DNA of 64,000 bases, taken from NCBI RefSeq assembly GCF_001653135.1, contig NZ_BDDS01000013.1, positions 26,087 through 90,086 of the forward strand, given 5' to 3'. How positions within the stretch are numbered: the first letter of the stretch is position 1; the number at the start of each line of letters is the position of its first letter. Shown in pieces: positions 8,350 through 17,859 of the stretch. The stretch is from Pseudoalteromonas neustonica (lineage in GTDB: Bacteria > Pseudomonadota > Gammaproteobacteria > Enterobacterales > Alteromonadaceae). A model generated the notes under the pieces. It had not been told where the DNA came from. It made no database searches and was given only the letters and a program-made list of their open reading frames with translations. Position numbers and translations under genes: made by a program.

Positions 8350-10575
8350 GTGTTAAAAAAAATTAAACACCTCTCATACTTGCTACCTCTAGTAGCAACA
8401 GCCATTACAGTCCAGGCCGAACCACTGACGTTAGAACGTGTCTTTGATGACCCTAGTTTAGCAGGCAAAGCGCCCGTACAACTTAAATTCTCGCCTGACG
8501 GCAGTCGCGTTACTTACTTGCAAGGTAAGGTAGATGACTACAACCGTTACGATTTATGGGAATACAATTTAAAAGATAAATCTAATCGTGTATTAGTTGA
8601 CTCTGCACAGTTATTTTCAGGCCCAGAAAACCTCTCTGATGAAGAAAAAGCACGCCGTGAACGTCAACGTATTTTTGGCAAAGGTATATTAGAATATAAA
8701 TGGTCTAAAGATGGTAAAGCGCTGCTTTTCCCACTCAATGGTGATTTGTATTACTATGATTTAGCCTCAGCAAAAAGCCGCAAATTAACCGATACCGATA
8801 CATTCGAAACGGACGCACGCTTTTCGCCTAAAGGTAATTTTGTATCCTTTATTCGTGAACAAAACTTGTATGCGTTAAATCTTACATCAGGTAAAGAAAT
8901 TCAGCTTAGCAAAGATGGCGGCGGCGTAATCAAAAACGGCATGGCTGAGTTTGTTGCGCAAGAAGAAATGAGCCGTATGACGGGTTACTGGTGGTCGGGT
9001 GATGAATCTAAAATTGCCTTTACTCGCATTGACGAAAGCCCAGTAAAAGAAGCGATCCGTAACGAAATTTACGCAGAAGAAGTTAAGTTGTTTAACCAAC
9101 GCTACCCATTTACAGGGACTAACAACGTTAAAATCCAATTGGGCGTCGTATCCCTCAATGATCAAGCCGTTGATTGGATTGATTTAGGCAAAGACGAAGA
9201 TATTTATATCGCCCGTGCTAATTGGCTAAAAGATGATAAAACTCTTGCTTACCAATGGCAAAATCGTTCTCAGCAAAAACTAGAACTGCGTTTTTATAAC
9301 AGCGAGACCAAGAATCAAAAAGTTGCATTGACCGAGACCAGTGATACCTGGATCAACCTGCATTTTGACCTGCAATTCTTAAACGATAAAAAACATTTTG
9401 TATGGGCATCAGAGCGTAACGGCTTTAAACATTTATACTTGTACCGTACCAACGGTAAATTAGTTCGTCAAATTACAGATGGCGAATGGGTTGTAGATGG
9501 ACTAAAAGGGGTTGATGAGAAAAAAGGCGTCGTGTATTTTGCAGGCAGAAAAGACACGCCACTTGAAAGTCATTTATACAGCGTACCATTATTTAAAAAA
9601 GGTAATATTAAACGTATCACTGAACAAGGTGCATACCATAAAGTTGTACTGGCAAAAGACAACAAAACCTTTATTGATAATAGCTCGTCTGTAAATAAAC
9701 CAAATTCTGCTGCACTGCGTAAAGTAAATGGTGAGTTTATTACGTGGCTTGAAGAAAATAAGCTTGATAAAAACCACCCTCTTACACCTTACCTAGCTGA
9801 CCTTGCTGAGCCAGAATACGGCACATTAAAAGCTGAAGATGGCCAAATAATGCATTATCGCTTATTCAAACCAAGTGATCTTAACAATGGCAAAAAACAC
9901 CCTGTTATTGTTAATGTGTACGGCGGTCCTCATGCACAGCGTGTTACTAATAGCTGGCGCAGTAAAAACCTGTATTTCCAATATATGGCGCAACAAGGCT
10001 ATGTCATTTTTCAATTAGACAACCGAGGCTCGTACAATCGAGGTAAAAAGTTTGAAGACGCTATTTATAAAAACTTGGGTGTTGTAGAAGTGGCAGACCA
10101 AATTAAAGGCGTTGAATTTTTACGAACGCTTGATTATGTAGACCCACAACGTATTGGTATTTATGGTCACAGCTACGGCGGCTACATGGCGCTAATGACC
10201 ATGTTTAAAGCCGGTGATTACTTTCAAGCAGGTGTATCGGGCGCGCCAGTAACTGATTGGGCATTATATGATACTCACTATACTGAGCGTTATTTAGGTC
10301 ACCCAAACACTAATGCAAAAGGCTACACGGACAGCGCTGTATTCCCATATTCAGATGGCTTAAAAGGTCCATTAATGATTTATCACGGTATGGCTGATGA
10401 CAACGTGCTGTTTACGCATGCAACAAAGTTATTTAAGCAATTACAAGATAACGAAAAGCAGTTTGAAATGATGACCTACCCAGGCTCAAAACACAGCCTT
10501 CGTGGTAAAAATGTGCAAACACATTTGCACCAAACCATTACCAGCTTCTTTAATCGTCATTTTGATGTTAAATAA
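8350..10575 (+). CDS. Periplasmic dipeptidyl peptidase IV (S9B prolyl oligopeptidase)
   Basis: 741 residues starting at a GTG with GAAGG 8 bases upstream. Signal peptide about 1-23 (cleavage after VQA). An eight-bladed propeller-like N-terminal half carries the paired glutamates E205-E206 (VAQEEMSR) that DPP IV enzymes use to hold the substrate amino terminus. The C-terminal alpha/beta hydrolase has S608 (GHSYGGY), D684 (GMADDNV) and H715 (GSKHS) as catalytic triad. DPP IV removes Xaa-Pro or Xaa-Ala dipeptides from peptides; with the aminopeptidase and CstA nearby it fits peptide scavenging, although they are not one operon. A terminator follows. Confidence 0.92.
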   Translation: MLKKIKHLSYLLPLVATAITVQAEPLTLERVFDDPSLAGKAPVQLKFSPDGSRVTYLQGKVDDYNRYDLWEYNLKDKSNRVLVDSAQLFSGPENLSDEEKARRERQRIFGKGILEYKWSKDGKALLFPLNGDLYYYDLASAKSRKLTDTDTFETDARFSPKGNFVSFIREQNLYALNLTSGKEIQLSKDGGGVIKNGMAEFVAQEEMSRMTGYWWSGDESKIAFTRIDESPVKEAIRNEIYAEEVKLFNQRYPFTGTNNVKIQLGVVSLNDQAVDWIDLGKDEDIYIARANWLKDDKTLAYQWQNRSQQKLELRFYNSETKNQKVALTETSDTWINLHFDLQFLNDKKHFVWASERNGFKHLYLYRTNGKLVRQITDGEWVVDGLKGVDEKKGVVYFAGRKDTPLESHLYSVPLFKKGNIKRITEQGAYHKVVLAKDNKTFIDNSSSVNKPNSAALRKVNGEFITWLEENKLDKNHPLTPYLADLAEPEYGTLKAEDGQIMHYRLFKPSDLNNGKKHPVIVNVYGGPHAQRVTNSWRSKNLYFQYMAQQGYVIFQLDNRGSYNRGKKFEDAIYKNLGVVEVADQIKGVEFLRTLDYVDPQRIGIYGHSYGGYMALMTMFKAGDYFQAGVSGAPVTDWALYDTHYTERYLGHPNTNAKGYTDSAVFPYSDGLKGPLMIYHGMADDNVLFTHATKLFKQLQDNEKQFEMMTYPGSKHSLRGKNVQTHLHQTITSFFNRHFDVK

Positions 10576-10599
10576 AACGTATTAGTAATTTAATAACTA

Positions 10600-10627
10600 A
10601 AGGCTGATTGCAAAATCAGCCTTTTTT
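10600..10627 (+). terminator. Intrinsic terminator after DPP IV
   Basis: AAGGCTGATT and AATCAGCCTT pair across GCA, then a run of Ts on the plus strand. Confidence 0.87.
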
Positions 10628-10755
10628 ATGCTTAATAATAAACGCTATAAAACCCTTGATTCGATTAAGAAAAGAATACCTTAACTAGATTTCTACTCTT
10701 TTTTTACTACGCTTAATAGTACTCGCAATAATTGCGGCCTAACTAAGGAAGTACT

Positions 10756-12393
10756 ATGTCGTATCTACGTCGCTTTACAATTTTTCAGCGTTTGGCTATG
10801 CTTGTCGGTGTCGTAGTCGTTGGGTTAATACTATTAAGTGTCACCAGCCTCGCTCAGCAATATAGTTCGCTCAAAACTGAGCAATATATAAAAACTAAAA
10901 ATCTAGTCGAGACTGCCCATAGTATTATTGTGCATTATCACTCATTGCAGCTCAATAACTCTCTGAGCGAATCTCAAGCACAAGCTAGAGCACTAGAAAC
11001 CATTGCAGCTATGCGTTATGACGACAGTAACTACTACTGGATTAATGACTTTCAACCAGCGATGGTTATGCACCCAATAAAACCACAGTTAAACGGTAAA
11101 TCGCTATCTGAAACAAAAGATCCTGATGGTACGCGTCTGTTTGTTGAAATGGTTAATATTGTAAAACAACATGACAGTGGCTATGTCCCTTACAAATGGC
11201 CCAAACCAGGTAAAGATAAACCCGTTGATAAAATTGCTTATGTAAAAGGCTTTACGCCTTGGCAATGGATTATTGGATCGGGTGTGTATATCGATACAAT
11301 TGATGAGTCGTTCGCTTCATTAAAAAGCCTAATGATTATTAATGCCAGCATCATTATTATATTGTTAATTAGTTTAAGTTATTTTATTGGTCGCAGCATT
11401 TTACGTCCTACGCAGCTTGCAGCCGATATGATGAAAGACATATCTCAAGGTGAAGGCGACTTAACCCAAACACTGGATGAAAGTGGCAATGATGAAGTAT
11501 CACGCCTATCTCGTTACTTCAACTTGTATACAAAAAAAATGCGCGAGTCACTCAAGCAAGTCGCTCATAATGCAAATGAAGTAAACCAGCATGCTCACAC
11601 CGTAGACGATGCCAGTAAAACAAACCACTCATTTATAGAGTTACAAAACGATAGCTCAACCCAAGTTGCTACTGCAATGGAGCAAATGACCCACCAAATA
11701 CATGATGTAAGCCGTAATGCGGAAGCTGCCGAGCAAGCAGCATCACAAGCCGCAAGCAACGCATCTGACGGTAAAAATGTGGTTGCTAAAACAATCCAAG
11801 CCATCGAAACTTTATCCAAAAACATTGAAACGGTCAGCCAAGTAACTGCTGATTTAGCGCAAGAAACTAACAATATTGGCTCTGTACTTGATGTGATCAG
11901 AGGAATTGCTGAACAAACCAATTTACTTGCCTTAAATGCAGCAATTGAAGCAGCTCGCGCAGGAGAGCAAGGTCGTGGCTTTGCGGTGGTTGCCGATGAA
12001 GTTCGTACTCTCGCTAGCCGCACAGGTAAAAGTACCGATGAGATTCAGGCTATGATAGCCAAACTGCAAACAGGCGCACAAGCGGCTGTTGATGCCGTGA
12101 CCGCAAGTCGGCAGTTATCAACAAATACAGTGCAGCAAGCAGAAACAGCCAACATATCGCTAAGTGAGATTGAGCGTTTAGTATCAGTGATCACCGATAT
12201 GAACGGCCAGATCGCTCGTGCTACTGAGCAACAATCAAGTGCTGCAGATGAGGTGAATTTACGCATTGGTGAATTATCGCAATCAACTGAACAATCTCTA
12301 GCTAACACATCGCAACTCTCTGGCGCGAGTGATAACTTAAAGCGCAGCAGTCAAGCTCTTACCGAGGTCGTTAACCGATTTAAACTTGATTAG
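10756..12393 (+). CDS. Methyl-accepting chemotaxis protein with a single-Cache sensor
   Basis: 545 residues. Membrane segments at about 14-31 and 189-212 flank a periplasmic sCache_2-type domain ([37 protein letters not shown] ending). HAMP follows, then the cytoplasmic coiled coil with the conserved tip [20 protein letters not shown] and [15 protein letters not shown]. It should pass ligand signals to CheA/CheW. The ligand of this Cache class is often a small carboxylate, but that is not shown here. AAGGAAG precedes the ATG. Single gene between terminators. Confidence 0.92.
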   Translation: MSYLRRFTIFQRLAMLVGVVVVGLILLSVTSLAQQYSSLKTEQYIKTKNLVETAHSIIVHYHSLQLNNSLSESQAQARALETIAAMRYDDSNYYWINDFQPAMVMHPIKPQLNGKSLSETKDPDGTRLFVEMVNIVKQHDSGYVPYKWPKPGKDKPVDKIAYVKGFTPWQWIIGSGVYIDTIDESFASLKSLMIINASIIIILLISLSYFIGRSILRPTQLAADMMKDISQGEGDLTQTLDESGNDEVSRLSRYFNLYTKKMRESLKQVAHNANEVNQHAHTVDDASKTNHSFIELQNDSSTQVATAMEQMTHQIHDVSRNAEAAEQAASQAASNASDGKNVVAKTIQAIETLSKNIETVSQVTADLAQETNNIGSVLDVIRGIAEQTNLLALNAAIEAARAGEQGRGFAVVADEVRTLASRTGKSTDEIQAMIAKLQTGAQAAVDAVTASRQLSTNTVQQAETANISLSEIERLVSVITDMNGQIARATEQQSSAADEVNLRIGELSQSTEQSLANTSQLSGASDNLKRSSQALTEVVNRFKLD

Positions 12394-12433
12394 TTCTAGG
12401 CTCTTATATGGACTCCCTCTAAATAAATAGACA

Positions 12434-12472
12434 CAAAAAAGCCCCGTTACATTATCATACGAGGCTTTTTTG
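12434..12472. terminator. Bidirectional terminator between MCP and M17 genes
   Basis: AAAAAAGCC and GGCTTTTTT pair across a longer, partly paired centre, with A and T runs on both sides. It sits between two convergent genes ending at 12393 and 12487. Confidence 0.82.
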
Positions 12473-12486
12473 TATAATTGTGAATG

Positions 12487-14010
12487 TTATAGGCAATAGC
12501 GTGCGAATAAGCTACTTAAGCCCGCCGCAGTTGGTTTACCATGCTGCCAGTCACCACCTTCAACACCACTGCCAGCAATATCCATGTGAACGTATGGAAT
12601 TGGCTCTGCAGAATCAGTACCGTGTTTATCAAGGCCACCAACAACAGCTAAAAATGCCATCGGGAACTGGTGCCCACGGGCTGTGACAGCTGAAGCTGCA
12701 TTATTACTTGAAAGCACATCATCAGCGAGTGTACGTGGCTTGATAAAGTCATAATCTTCACGGCGACTACGCGAAACTTCTGCGCCATCAGCCCATAAAT
12801 CACCACAATCAGCTAGCTTGCGCGACACATTTGCAGCACGTGCTGGTCCATTTTCAACATACGCGCTGTAAGGGCCCATCGCACGTGCAGCGTGGCCTGT
12901 TAACGTGGCGACAGTGAATAACTCAGGGTTCACTTCGCCTTTCGCTAAATCTTTCATTTCACTGAGTAAATCCCCCATTGCTAGGCGGCCTTCTGCATCC
13001 GTATTACCAATACGTACACGTACACCTTCACGGCTAGTAATTATTTCATCTGGTACAAAACAATCTGAGCCAATTGAATTACGTACAACGGCCAAGTAGG
13101 CAATTACTTTTACGCCTTGAGGCTGAAAATCAGCAACTGATTTCATAAGGCCAGCAACAGAAGCTGCACCACCTTTATCACGGCTCATACCAGCCATGTA
13201 ACCGCCTACTTTTAAGTCTGCACCGCCTGTATCGTAAACCAAGCCTTTACCAACAAACATCAGCGTACGAGTAACATCACCTTGCGGAATATACTCAAGT
13301 TTAACCACGCGTGGATGATGACGCTCAACGGCATAAGATGCACGCGCAACAGTACTTAACATTGGGTAATCTTTATCAATTTTTGCGATATCAGAAATCA
13401 CTTCAACACTCACATTACTGCCTTTGAATAAATCAACGCAGTAGTCAGCAAAGCGCGGTGGCGCCATACGTTCAGGCTCGGTACCACATAGATCGCGAGC
13501 CGCATATTGGCCAGCGGCCATGGCATCAACAGCTTTCGCCGTTTTTTCATTTGCACCAATTAAAGTAATTTGAGTAATTGGTTCAATGTTTTGACCATGA
13601 AACTCACGCGCTTCAAGTGGTTGCCACAAGGCTTGGCAAGCACCTAAATAAGCAACTTCAAGGGCATATTGATAACGGCTTTCTTGACTTGCTTGCGGTA
13701 AATAAATAGCAGGCTGTGTGCAGCCTGATGCCTTAGCTTCATTAATCGCAAGTTTCGCTGCATCAAAATAACGGCGTACGTCGTCGTAATCACGATTAAG
13801 CGGACCCGTAGGGGCTAAAATAACGCGCTTAGAATCGATTACTAATAGGGTAACTTGTTTGCCAATGCGTGCATCTACAGCCATCTGCGCTGCAATTGAC
13901 TGGCTTAATGAGCTATCAGCTAAGTGTGAGAAGTCATTACCGATAATAATTAACGCATCATGTGCTGCGTCATCAAATGTTGCTGCTGCAACTGCGTGAG
14001 GATATGCCAT
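12487..14010 (-). CDS. M17 (leucyl aminopeptidase) family protein
   Basis: 507 residues with the full M17 active site: K255, D260, K267, D278, then N-T-D338-A-E340-G-R342, corresponding to the two-metal site and the catalytic Lys/Arg of PepA. The N-terminal domain (1-170) is diverged from PepA, and the surrounding motif YDTGGADLKVGGYMAG resembles the NPEPL1-type branch rather than classical PepA. M17 enzymes are cytoplasmic hexamers that remove N-terminal residues from short peptides. The start codon follows immediately on a hairpin that includes the likely ribosome-binding site. Confidence 0.88.
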   Translation of the reverse strand: MAYPHAVAAATFDDAAHDALIIIGNDFSHLADSSLSQSIAAQMAVDARIGKQVTLLVIDSKRVILAPTGPLNRDYDDVRRYFDAAKLAINEAKASGCTQPAIYLPQASQESRYQYALEVAYLGACQALWQPLEAREFHGQNIEPITQITLIGANEKTAKAVDAMAAGQYAARDLCGTEPERMAPPRFADYCVDLFKGSNVSVEVISDIAKIDKDYPMLSTVARASYAVERHHPRVVKLEYIPQGDVTRTLMFVGKGLVYDTGGADLKVGGYMAGMSRDKGGAASVAGLMKSVADFQPQGVKVIAYLAVVRNSIGSDCFVPDEIITSREGVRVRIGNTDAEGRLAMGDLLSEMKDLAKGEVNPELFTVATLTGHAARAMGPYSAYVENGPARAANVSRKLADCGDLWADGAEVSRSRREDYDFIKPRTLADDVLSSNNAASAVTARGHQFPMAFLAVVGGLDKHGTDSAEPIPYVHMDIAGSGVEGGDWQHGKPTAAGLSSLFARYCL

Positions 14011-14014
14011 AAAA

Positions 14015-14043
14015 AAGGTCCTGTTGTCAAAAAATAGGACCTT
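14015..14043 (-). promoter_or_regulatory. Hairpin overlapping the ribosome-binding site of the M17 gene
   Basis: On the minus strand AAGGTCCT pairs with AGGACCTT across a 13-base loop and is followed by six Ts and then the ATG at 14010. The AGGA in the right arm is the only SD-like sequence at proper distance. The structure could act as a terminator/attenuator or hide the ribosome-binding site. Which one is inference. Confidence 0.55.
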
Positions 14044-14133
14044 ATTATCATTTATTTAAGTACCCATTGCCAGCAAAGCGAGACAAGCTAATACGCCGCT
14101 GGCAACTTGTGGTTACAGTGTAAAATAAATCAT

Positions 14134-15816
14134 CTATTCACTACTTGCTGATTTACTCTCTGCTCGGTGCTTAGCAATTACAGACCATGCCTCAAGCATC
14201 ACTAATACACTGATAACCAATACCACAACATCAAGCGTCACGAGCAACCAATTACCTTGTTGATAGTATTCACCCAGCTTTATTACACCTGCAAAAAAGG
14301 CCATCACTAATACAAAACTCATAGGGATCAATGTGTACTTAGCTGGACGGTTTGCTTTAATAAGCATCACAGAAATGACTAATAACGTTAAGCTTGCAAG
14401 AATCTGATTAGTTGATCCAAATAATGGCCAAATAATCATACCGCCACTTCCATCAGCGCCACCAGCACCAAATGCTAATAACAAGCAGCAAACGACAGCT
14501 AACAGCGTTGCAATAACGCCATTTTTTATAATCTTAATATTATAAATATCACCCCACTCCTGGATAATATAGCGCTGTAAGCGAACCCCAGAATCCATGG
14601 TTGTACCAGCAAAAAGTACAACCATAACGGCTAGTAAAGTAGACGCTATTTCGTGTGAGATACCCCAGCCACTTTCAATTAAGTTTGCGCCACCATTAAC
14701 AAATGCACCTACACTGCCAGCTCCTAAGTGACTATATATTTCATGCCACTTTTCAGGGGATACAGCCAGTGCAACACCACTTACAGCGACTAACGTAATA
14801 AGTGCAAGCATACCTTCGCCAACAGCCCCTAAGTAACCCACAAAACGGGCATCTTTGTCTTTATTAAGCTGTTTAGAGCTAGTACCAGAGGACACAATGC
14901 CGTGAAAGCCTGATACCGCGCCACACGCGATTGTTACAAATAACAGTGGGATTATACTGGGTGTGTCCATCGCAACTTGGGTATTAAATGCCGGCGCTGT
15001 AATGTCTGGCATAGAGATAAATACTGCACCATATAACAACACTAAACCTACAAGCAGTTGCATACCATTAATAAAGTCACGAGGCTGTAATAGCATCCAT
15101 ACAGGTAACAATGACGCAATTGCTGCATAGGCAAATAAAATTATAATCCAGTTAGCATTTGCGCTTAAACCAAATAATTCATCAGGTAATGAAATTGGCA
15201 TGCTGCTGCCCAGGTAAATGGTGTAATACAAAATTCCAACACCAATAAAGCAAAGCGGTATTAGCGATACTTTTTTACGCAATAACTGACCAATAACCAA
15301 TGCCACTACAATTGCGGCCCAAGCAGGAAAAACAGCATTAGGACTACTGATAAATGATTTAGCAATCACCACCCCAAATACCGCGTTAACCATTAGTAGC
15401 ACTAAAAAAACCACAATCATAAATAATGCACGCGTACGCTTACCAATCACGCTTTCAGACAATGCGCCCATTGATTTACCTTTGTTACGCGCACTTGCCC
15501 AAAGTGCGCCCATATCGTGCACACCCGCAAAGAATATTGTTCCAAAAACAACCCATAAAACCGCAGGCACCCAACCCCAGTAAACAGCAATAGCAGGACC
15601 AACAATAGGTGCAGCACCTGCAACAGAGGTAAAGTGATGTCCCCAAAGGACGACTTTATTAGTGGGCACATAGTCCACACCATCTTCAAGTTCATGGGCT
15701 GGCGTGACAAAGCTGTCATCCATTTTGAAAATCTTCTCGGCGATAAATTTAGAATAAACAAACCAGCCAAAAAGCATCCCAACCATACCCAGCAGTACAA
15801 TAACAACCGATTGCAT
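14134..15816 (-). CDS. CstA-family carbon starvation/pyruvate-type transporter
   Basis: 560 residues, about 16 hydrophobic segments. Family marks: GHHFTSVAGAAPIVGPA near residue 59, FGTIFFAGVHDMGALWAS, GFHGIVSSGTSSKQL and the late DSGVRLQRY. Members include CstA and BtsT of E. coli, for which peptide and pyruvate uptake have been reported. At 560 residues it is shorter than E. coli CstA (about 700). No CRP-like operator was recognised in 15817-15943. Function as a pyruvate or peptide permease is family inference. Confidence 0.87.
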   Translation of the reverse strand: MQSVVIVLLGMVGMLFGWFVYSKFIAEKIFKMDDSFVTPAHELEDGVDYVPTNKVVLWGHHFTSVAGAAPIVGPAIAVYWGWVPAVLWVVFGTIFFAGVHDMGALWASARNKGKSMGALSESVIGKRTRALFMIVVFLVLLMVNAVFGVVIAKSFISSPNAVFPAWAAIVVALVIGQLLRKKVSLIPLCFIGVGILYYTIYLGSSMPISLPDELFGLSANANWIIILFAYAAIASLLPVWMLLQPRDFINGMQLLVGLVLLYGAVFISMPDITAPAFNTQVAMDTPSIIPLLFVTIACGAVSGFHGIVSSGTSSKQLNKDKDARFVGYLGAVGEGMLALITLVAVSGVALAVSPEKWHEIYSHLGAGSVGAFVNGGANLIESGWGISHEIASTLLAVMVVLFAGTTMDSGVRLQRYIIQEWGDIYNIKIIKNGVIATLLAVVCCLLLAFGAGGADGSGGMIIWPLFGSTNQILASLTLLVISVMLIKANRPAKYTLIPMSFVLVMAFFAGVIKLGEYYQQGNWLLVTLDVVVLVISVLVMLEAWSVIAKHRAESKSASSE

Positions 15817-15943
15817 AGCCTTCTCTCTTATAGTTAAAATTATTATTAATTAGGAAGCAACCAAACTATTGCGTATTTAAAAACAATGTTTTATCTCCCA
15901 TCATCTACACTAACAATATTTAAACAACGCTGACTGTAAACCT

Positions 15944-16996
15944 TTAGTCTAATATGCTCAATTGCACATGCTGTTGAGGCTCACTTTTCACTCCAACACC
16001 AATGCCTAGTAACCTAACGGGTTGTTGTACACCACGTTGATAAGCTTTACTCAATAGCTCGGTAAAAATGCTGCTATCTAATTGATGGTAGGCTTGATCG
16101 GCAGAAGTTACGACAAAATTGGCAAACTTTACTTTAACACTCAGTTTACTAATTCGCTGATCTAAACCTTGCTTAGTTAAGCGCCGCGTTAACTCTTCTA
16201 ACAATAACGGTAACTGCTCAAGACATTCTTGTAGATTAGTTTTGTTATATTCATATGTATGTTCCACACTTAATGATTTACGCACACGATTTGTAGATAC
16301 ACAGCCAATGTGAAGCCCTGCGCACTTTTGATAAAGTGAAACGCCAAAGTTCCCCACATGTTGCTGCATCCAATTAACGCCTTTAGCGCATACATCGGCG
16401 CCTGTATATAGCCCTTTTAAATTAAGCTTTTCCAGCGTAACTTTTCCCACGCCCGGTATTTTACCCAGTGGTAACTGAGCTAAAAACGCATCAACTTGAT
16501 CTGGTAATACAACAAATTGGCCGTTTGGTTTATTTTCATCACTGGCAATTTTAGCAATAAATTTAATAGGAGCGATCCCAGCCGATGCAGTTAAACCCGT
16601 GGCGGCATAAATATCAGCGCGTATTTGTTGCGCCATTAAAGTCGCACTGCCATGACATGGCGTGCTGTCGGTAACATCAAGGTAAGCTTCATCTAAAGAG
16701 AGAGGTTCTATAAGGTTTGTATAACGCTGAAACACGGCACGTATTTGCTCTGAAGCATGTTTATAAACGTGCATTCGTCCTGGTACAATCACTAAATCTG
16801 GGCATAATTGTTTGGCTCGGTAGTTTGACATAGCTGAACGTACACCATACTCACGCGCTATATAGTTTGCTGTAGAAAGCACGCCACGGCGGCTATTACC
16901 ACCAATCGCTAATGGCACGTTAGCAAGCGCAGGATTGTCTCGCATTTCAACGGCAGCATAAAAGCAATCCATGTCGATATGAATAAACTTTTTCAT
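15944..16996 (-). CDS. dinB: DNA polymerase IV (Y family)
   Basis: 350 residues from the ATG at 16996, matching E. coli DinB from its first residues (MKKFIHIDMDCFYAAVEMRD) and in length. Metal ligands D8 and D102-E103 (SLDEAYLDV) are present, as is the helix-hairpin-helix IPGVGKVTLEKL. The C-terminus QLSILD looks like a sliding-clamp peptide. It performs error-prone and translesion synthesis. An in-frame ATG at 17032 would put the LexA box inside the gene, which argues for the shorter start. Confidence 0.94.
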   Translation of the reverse strand: MKKFIHIDMDCFYAAVEMRDNPALANVPLAIGGNSRRGVLSTANYIAREYGVRSAMSNYRAKQLCPDLVIVPGRMHVYKHASEQIRAVFQRYTNLIEPLSLDEAYLDVTDSTPCHGSATLMAQQIRADIYAATGLTASAGIAPIKFIAKIASDENKPNGQFVVLPDQVDAFLAQLPLGKIPGVGKVTLEKLNLKGLYTGADVCAKGVNWMQQHVGNFGVSLYQKCAGLHIGCVSTNRVRKSLSVEHTYEYNKTNLQECLEQLPLLLEELTRRLTKQGLDQRISKLSVKVKFANFVVTSADQAYHQLDSSIFTELLSKAYQRGVQQPVRLLGIGVGVKSEPQQHVQLSILD

Positions 16997-17012
16997 TTCC
17001 CCAACCAAACAA

Positions 17013-17028
17013 CTGTATAAATAAACAG
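17013..17028 (-). promoter_or_regulatory. LexA (SOS) box
   Basis: CTGT-N8-ACAG with an all-A/T centre (ATAAATAA), the gammaproteobacterial LexA operator consensus, 16 bases upstream of the dinB start. Predicts damage-induced expression. Confidence 0.85.
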
Positions 17029-17060
17029 TCATTATTAATTAACTTTGATCTATTAGCAAG

Positions 17061-17267
17061 TCATGAGGGAGATGATTCTTCTTGTGACGATTTCTTACGA
17101 TTAAATAAACGGCTGCCAAACAACCAAAACGCACCTTCAAGTACAAAACCAAGGATCACCAATGCAATTGCGCCTGAGGCATTCCCCATTGCATAACACA
17201 CGAAGGCTAAACAAATTACCGCCAATAGCGCTAACCATTTTATAGCTTTGTTGGTAGGTATATTCAT
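17061..17267 (-). CDS. Small two-span membrane protein, unknown
   Basis: 68 residues with two hydrophobic helices (about 9-28 and 31-51) and a charged, Ser-rich C-terminal tail (NRKKSSQEESSPS). AAGGAG stands 7 bases before the ATG, which supports a real gene. No family recognised. It lies upstream of dinB on the same strand, but the LexA box lies between them, so they probably have separate promoters. Confidence 0.68.
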   Translation of the reverse strand: MNIPTNKAIKWLALLAVICLAFVCYAMGNASGAIALVILGFVLEGAFWLFGSRLFNRKKSSQEESSPS

Positions 17268-17410
17268 TATTATCTCCTTTAAATTCAGCTAGACTCTTTA
17301 TGTCAACGTTAGTCATTAAACTTAGCACATTTCCCTCATTATTCTAATTATCTTGAGCTACCGCCACGCAATTGCTAACCTAGGTTTTTAGTTTTTACGG
17401 GTCATAGTCA

Positions 17411-17839
17411 ATGCAATCATTTATAAAACAATACCCTATTCATACTCAAATTAATGTCGCCTGGGGTGAAATGGATGCCTTACAACATGTTAATAACGTC
17501 GTTTATTTTCGGTACTTCGAAACTGCCCGCATTGATTTTTTTAATCAAATAAATTTATTAGAAGATTTGCAAACCACAGGGATTGGACCTGTAATAAGTG
17601 AAAACAATGCACGGTATAAACGCCCAGTAACATTTCCTGATACAGTACTGGTTGGCGTAACCATTAGTGACATACAGGCTGATCGTTTTATGATGCATTA
17701 CAGCGTATTTAGCCAACAGCAAAATGCAGTCACCACGTTAGGTTCTTCACAAGTTGTCATGTTTAACTTTAAAACGGGTAAAAAAGCGCTATTGAGTGAA
17801 CCATTATTGGCCGCACTTCATACTTATTCACGAGATTAA
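17411..17839 (+). CDS. Acyl-CoA thioesterase, 4HBT/YbgC-like hotdog fold
   Basis: 142 residues. W-G-E-M-D-A-L-Q-H-V-N-N-V-V-Y-F near residue 20 is the 4HBT active-site stretch, with the catalytic Asp and the HVNN turn seen in YbgC-type enzymes. They hydrolyse acyl-CoA thioesters in the cytosol. The next gene, an aldo/keto reductase, starts 20 bases after its stop, so the two are likely one transcript ending at 18949. Confidence 0.83.
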   Translation: MQSFIKQYPIHTQINVAWGEMDALQHVNNVVYFRYFETARIDFFNQINLLEDLQTTGIGPVISENNARYKRPVTFPDTVLVGVTISDIQADRFMMHYSVFSQQQNAVTTLGSSQVVMFNFKTGKKALLSEPLLAALHTYSRD

Positions 17840-17859
17840 ATTAAAAATAAGGATTTATT

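Noticed and set aside
11595..12308. Antisense open frames opposite the MCP signalling domain
   Set aside because: They mirror the Ala/Gln-rich coiled coil of the MCP and have no start signals.
17000..17032. Upstream ATG for dinB
   Set aside because: It would place the LexA operator in the coding region and adds 12 residues absent from DinB homologues.
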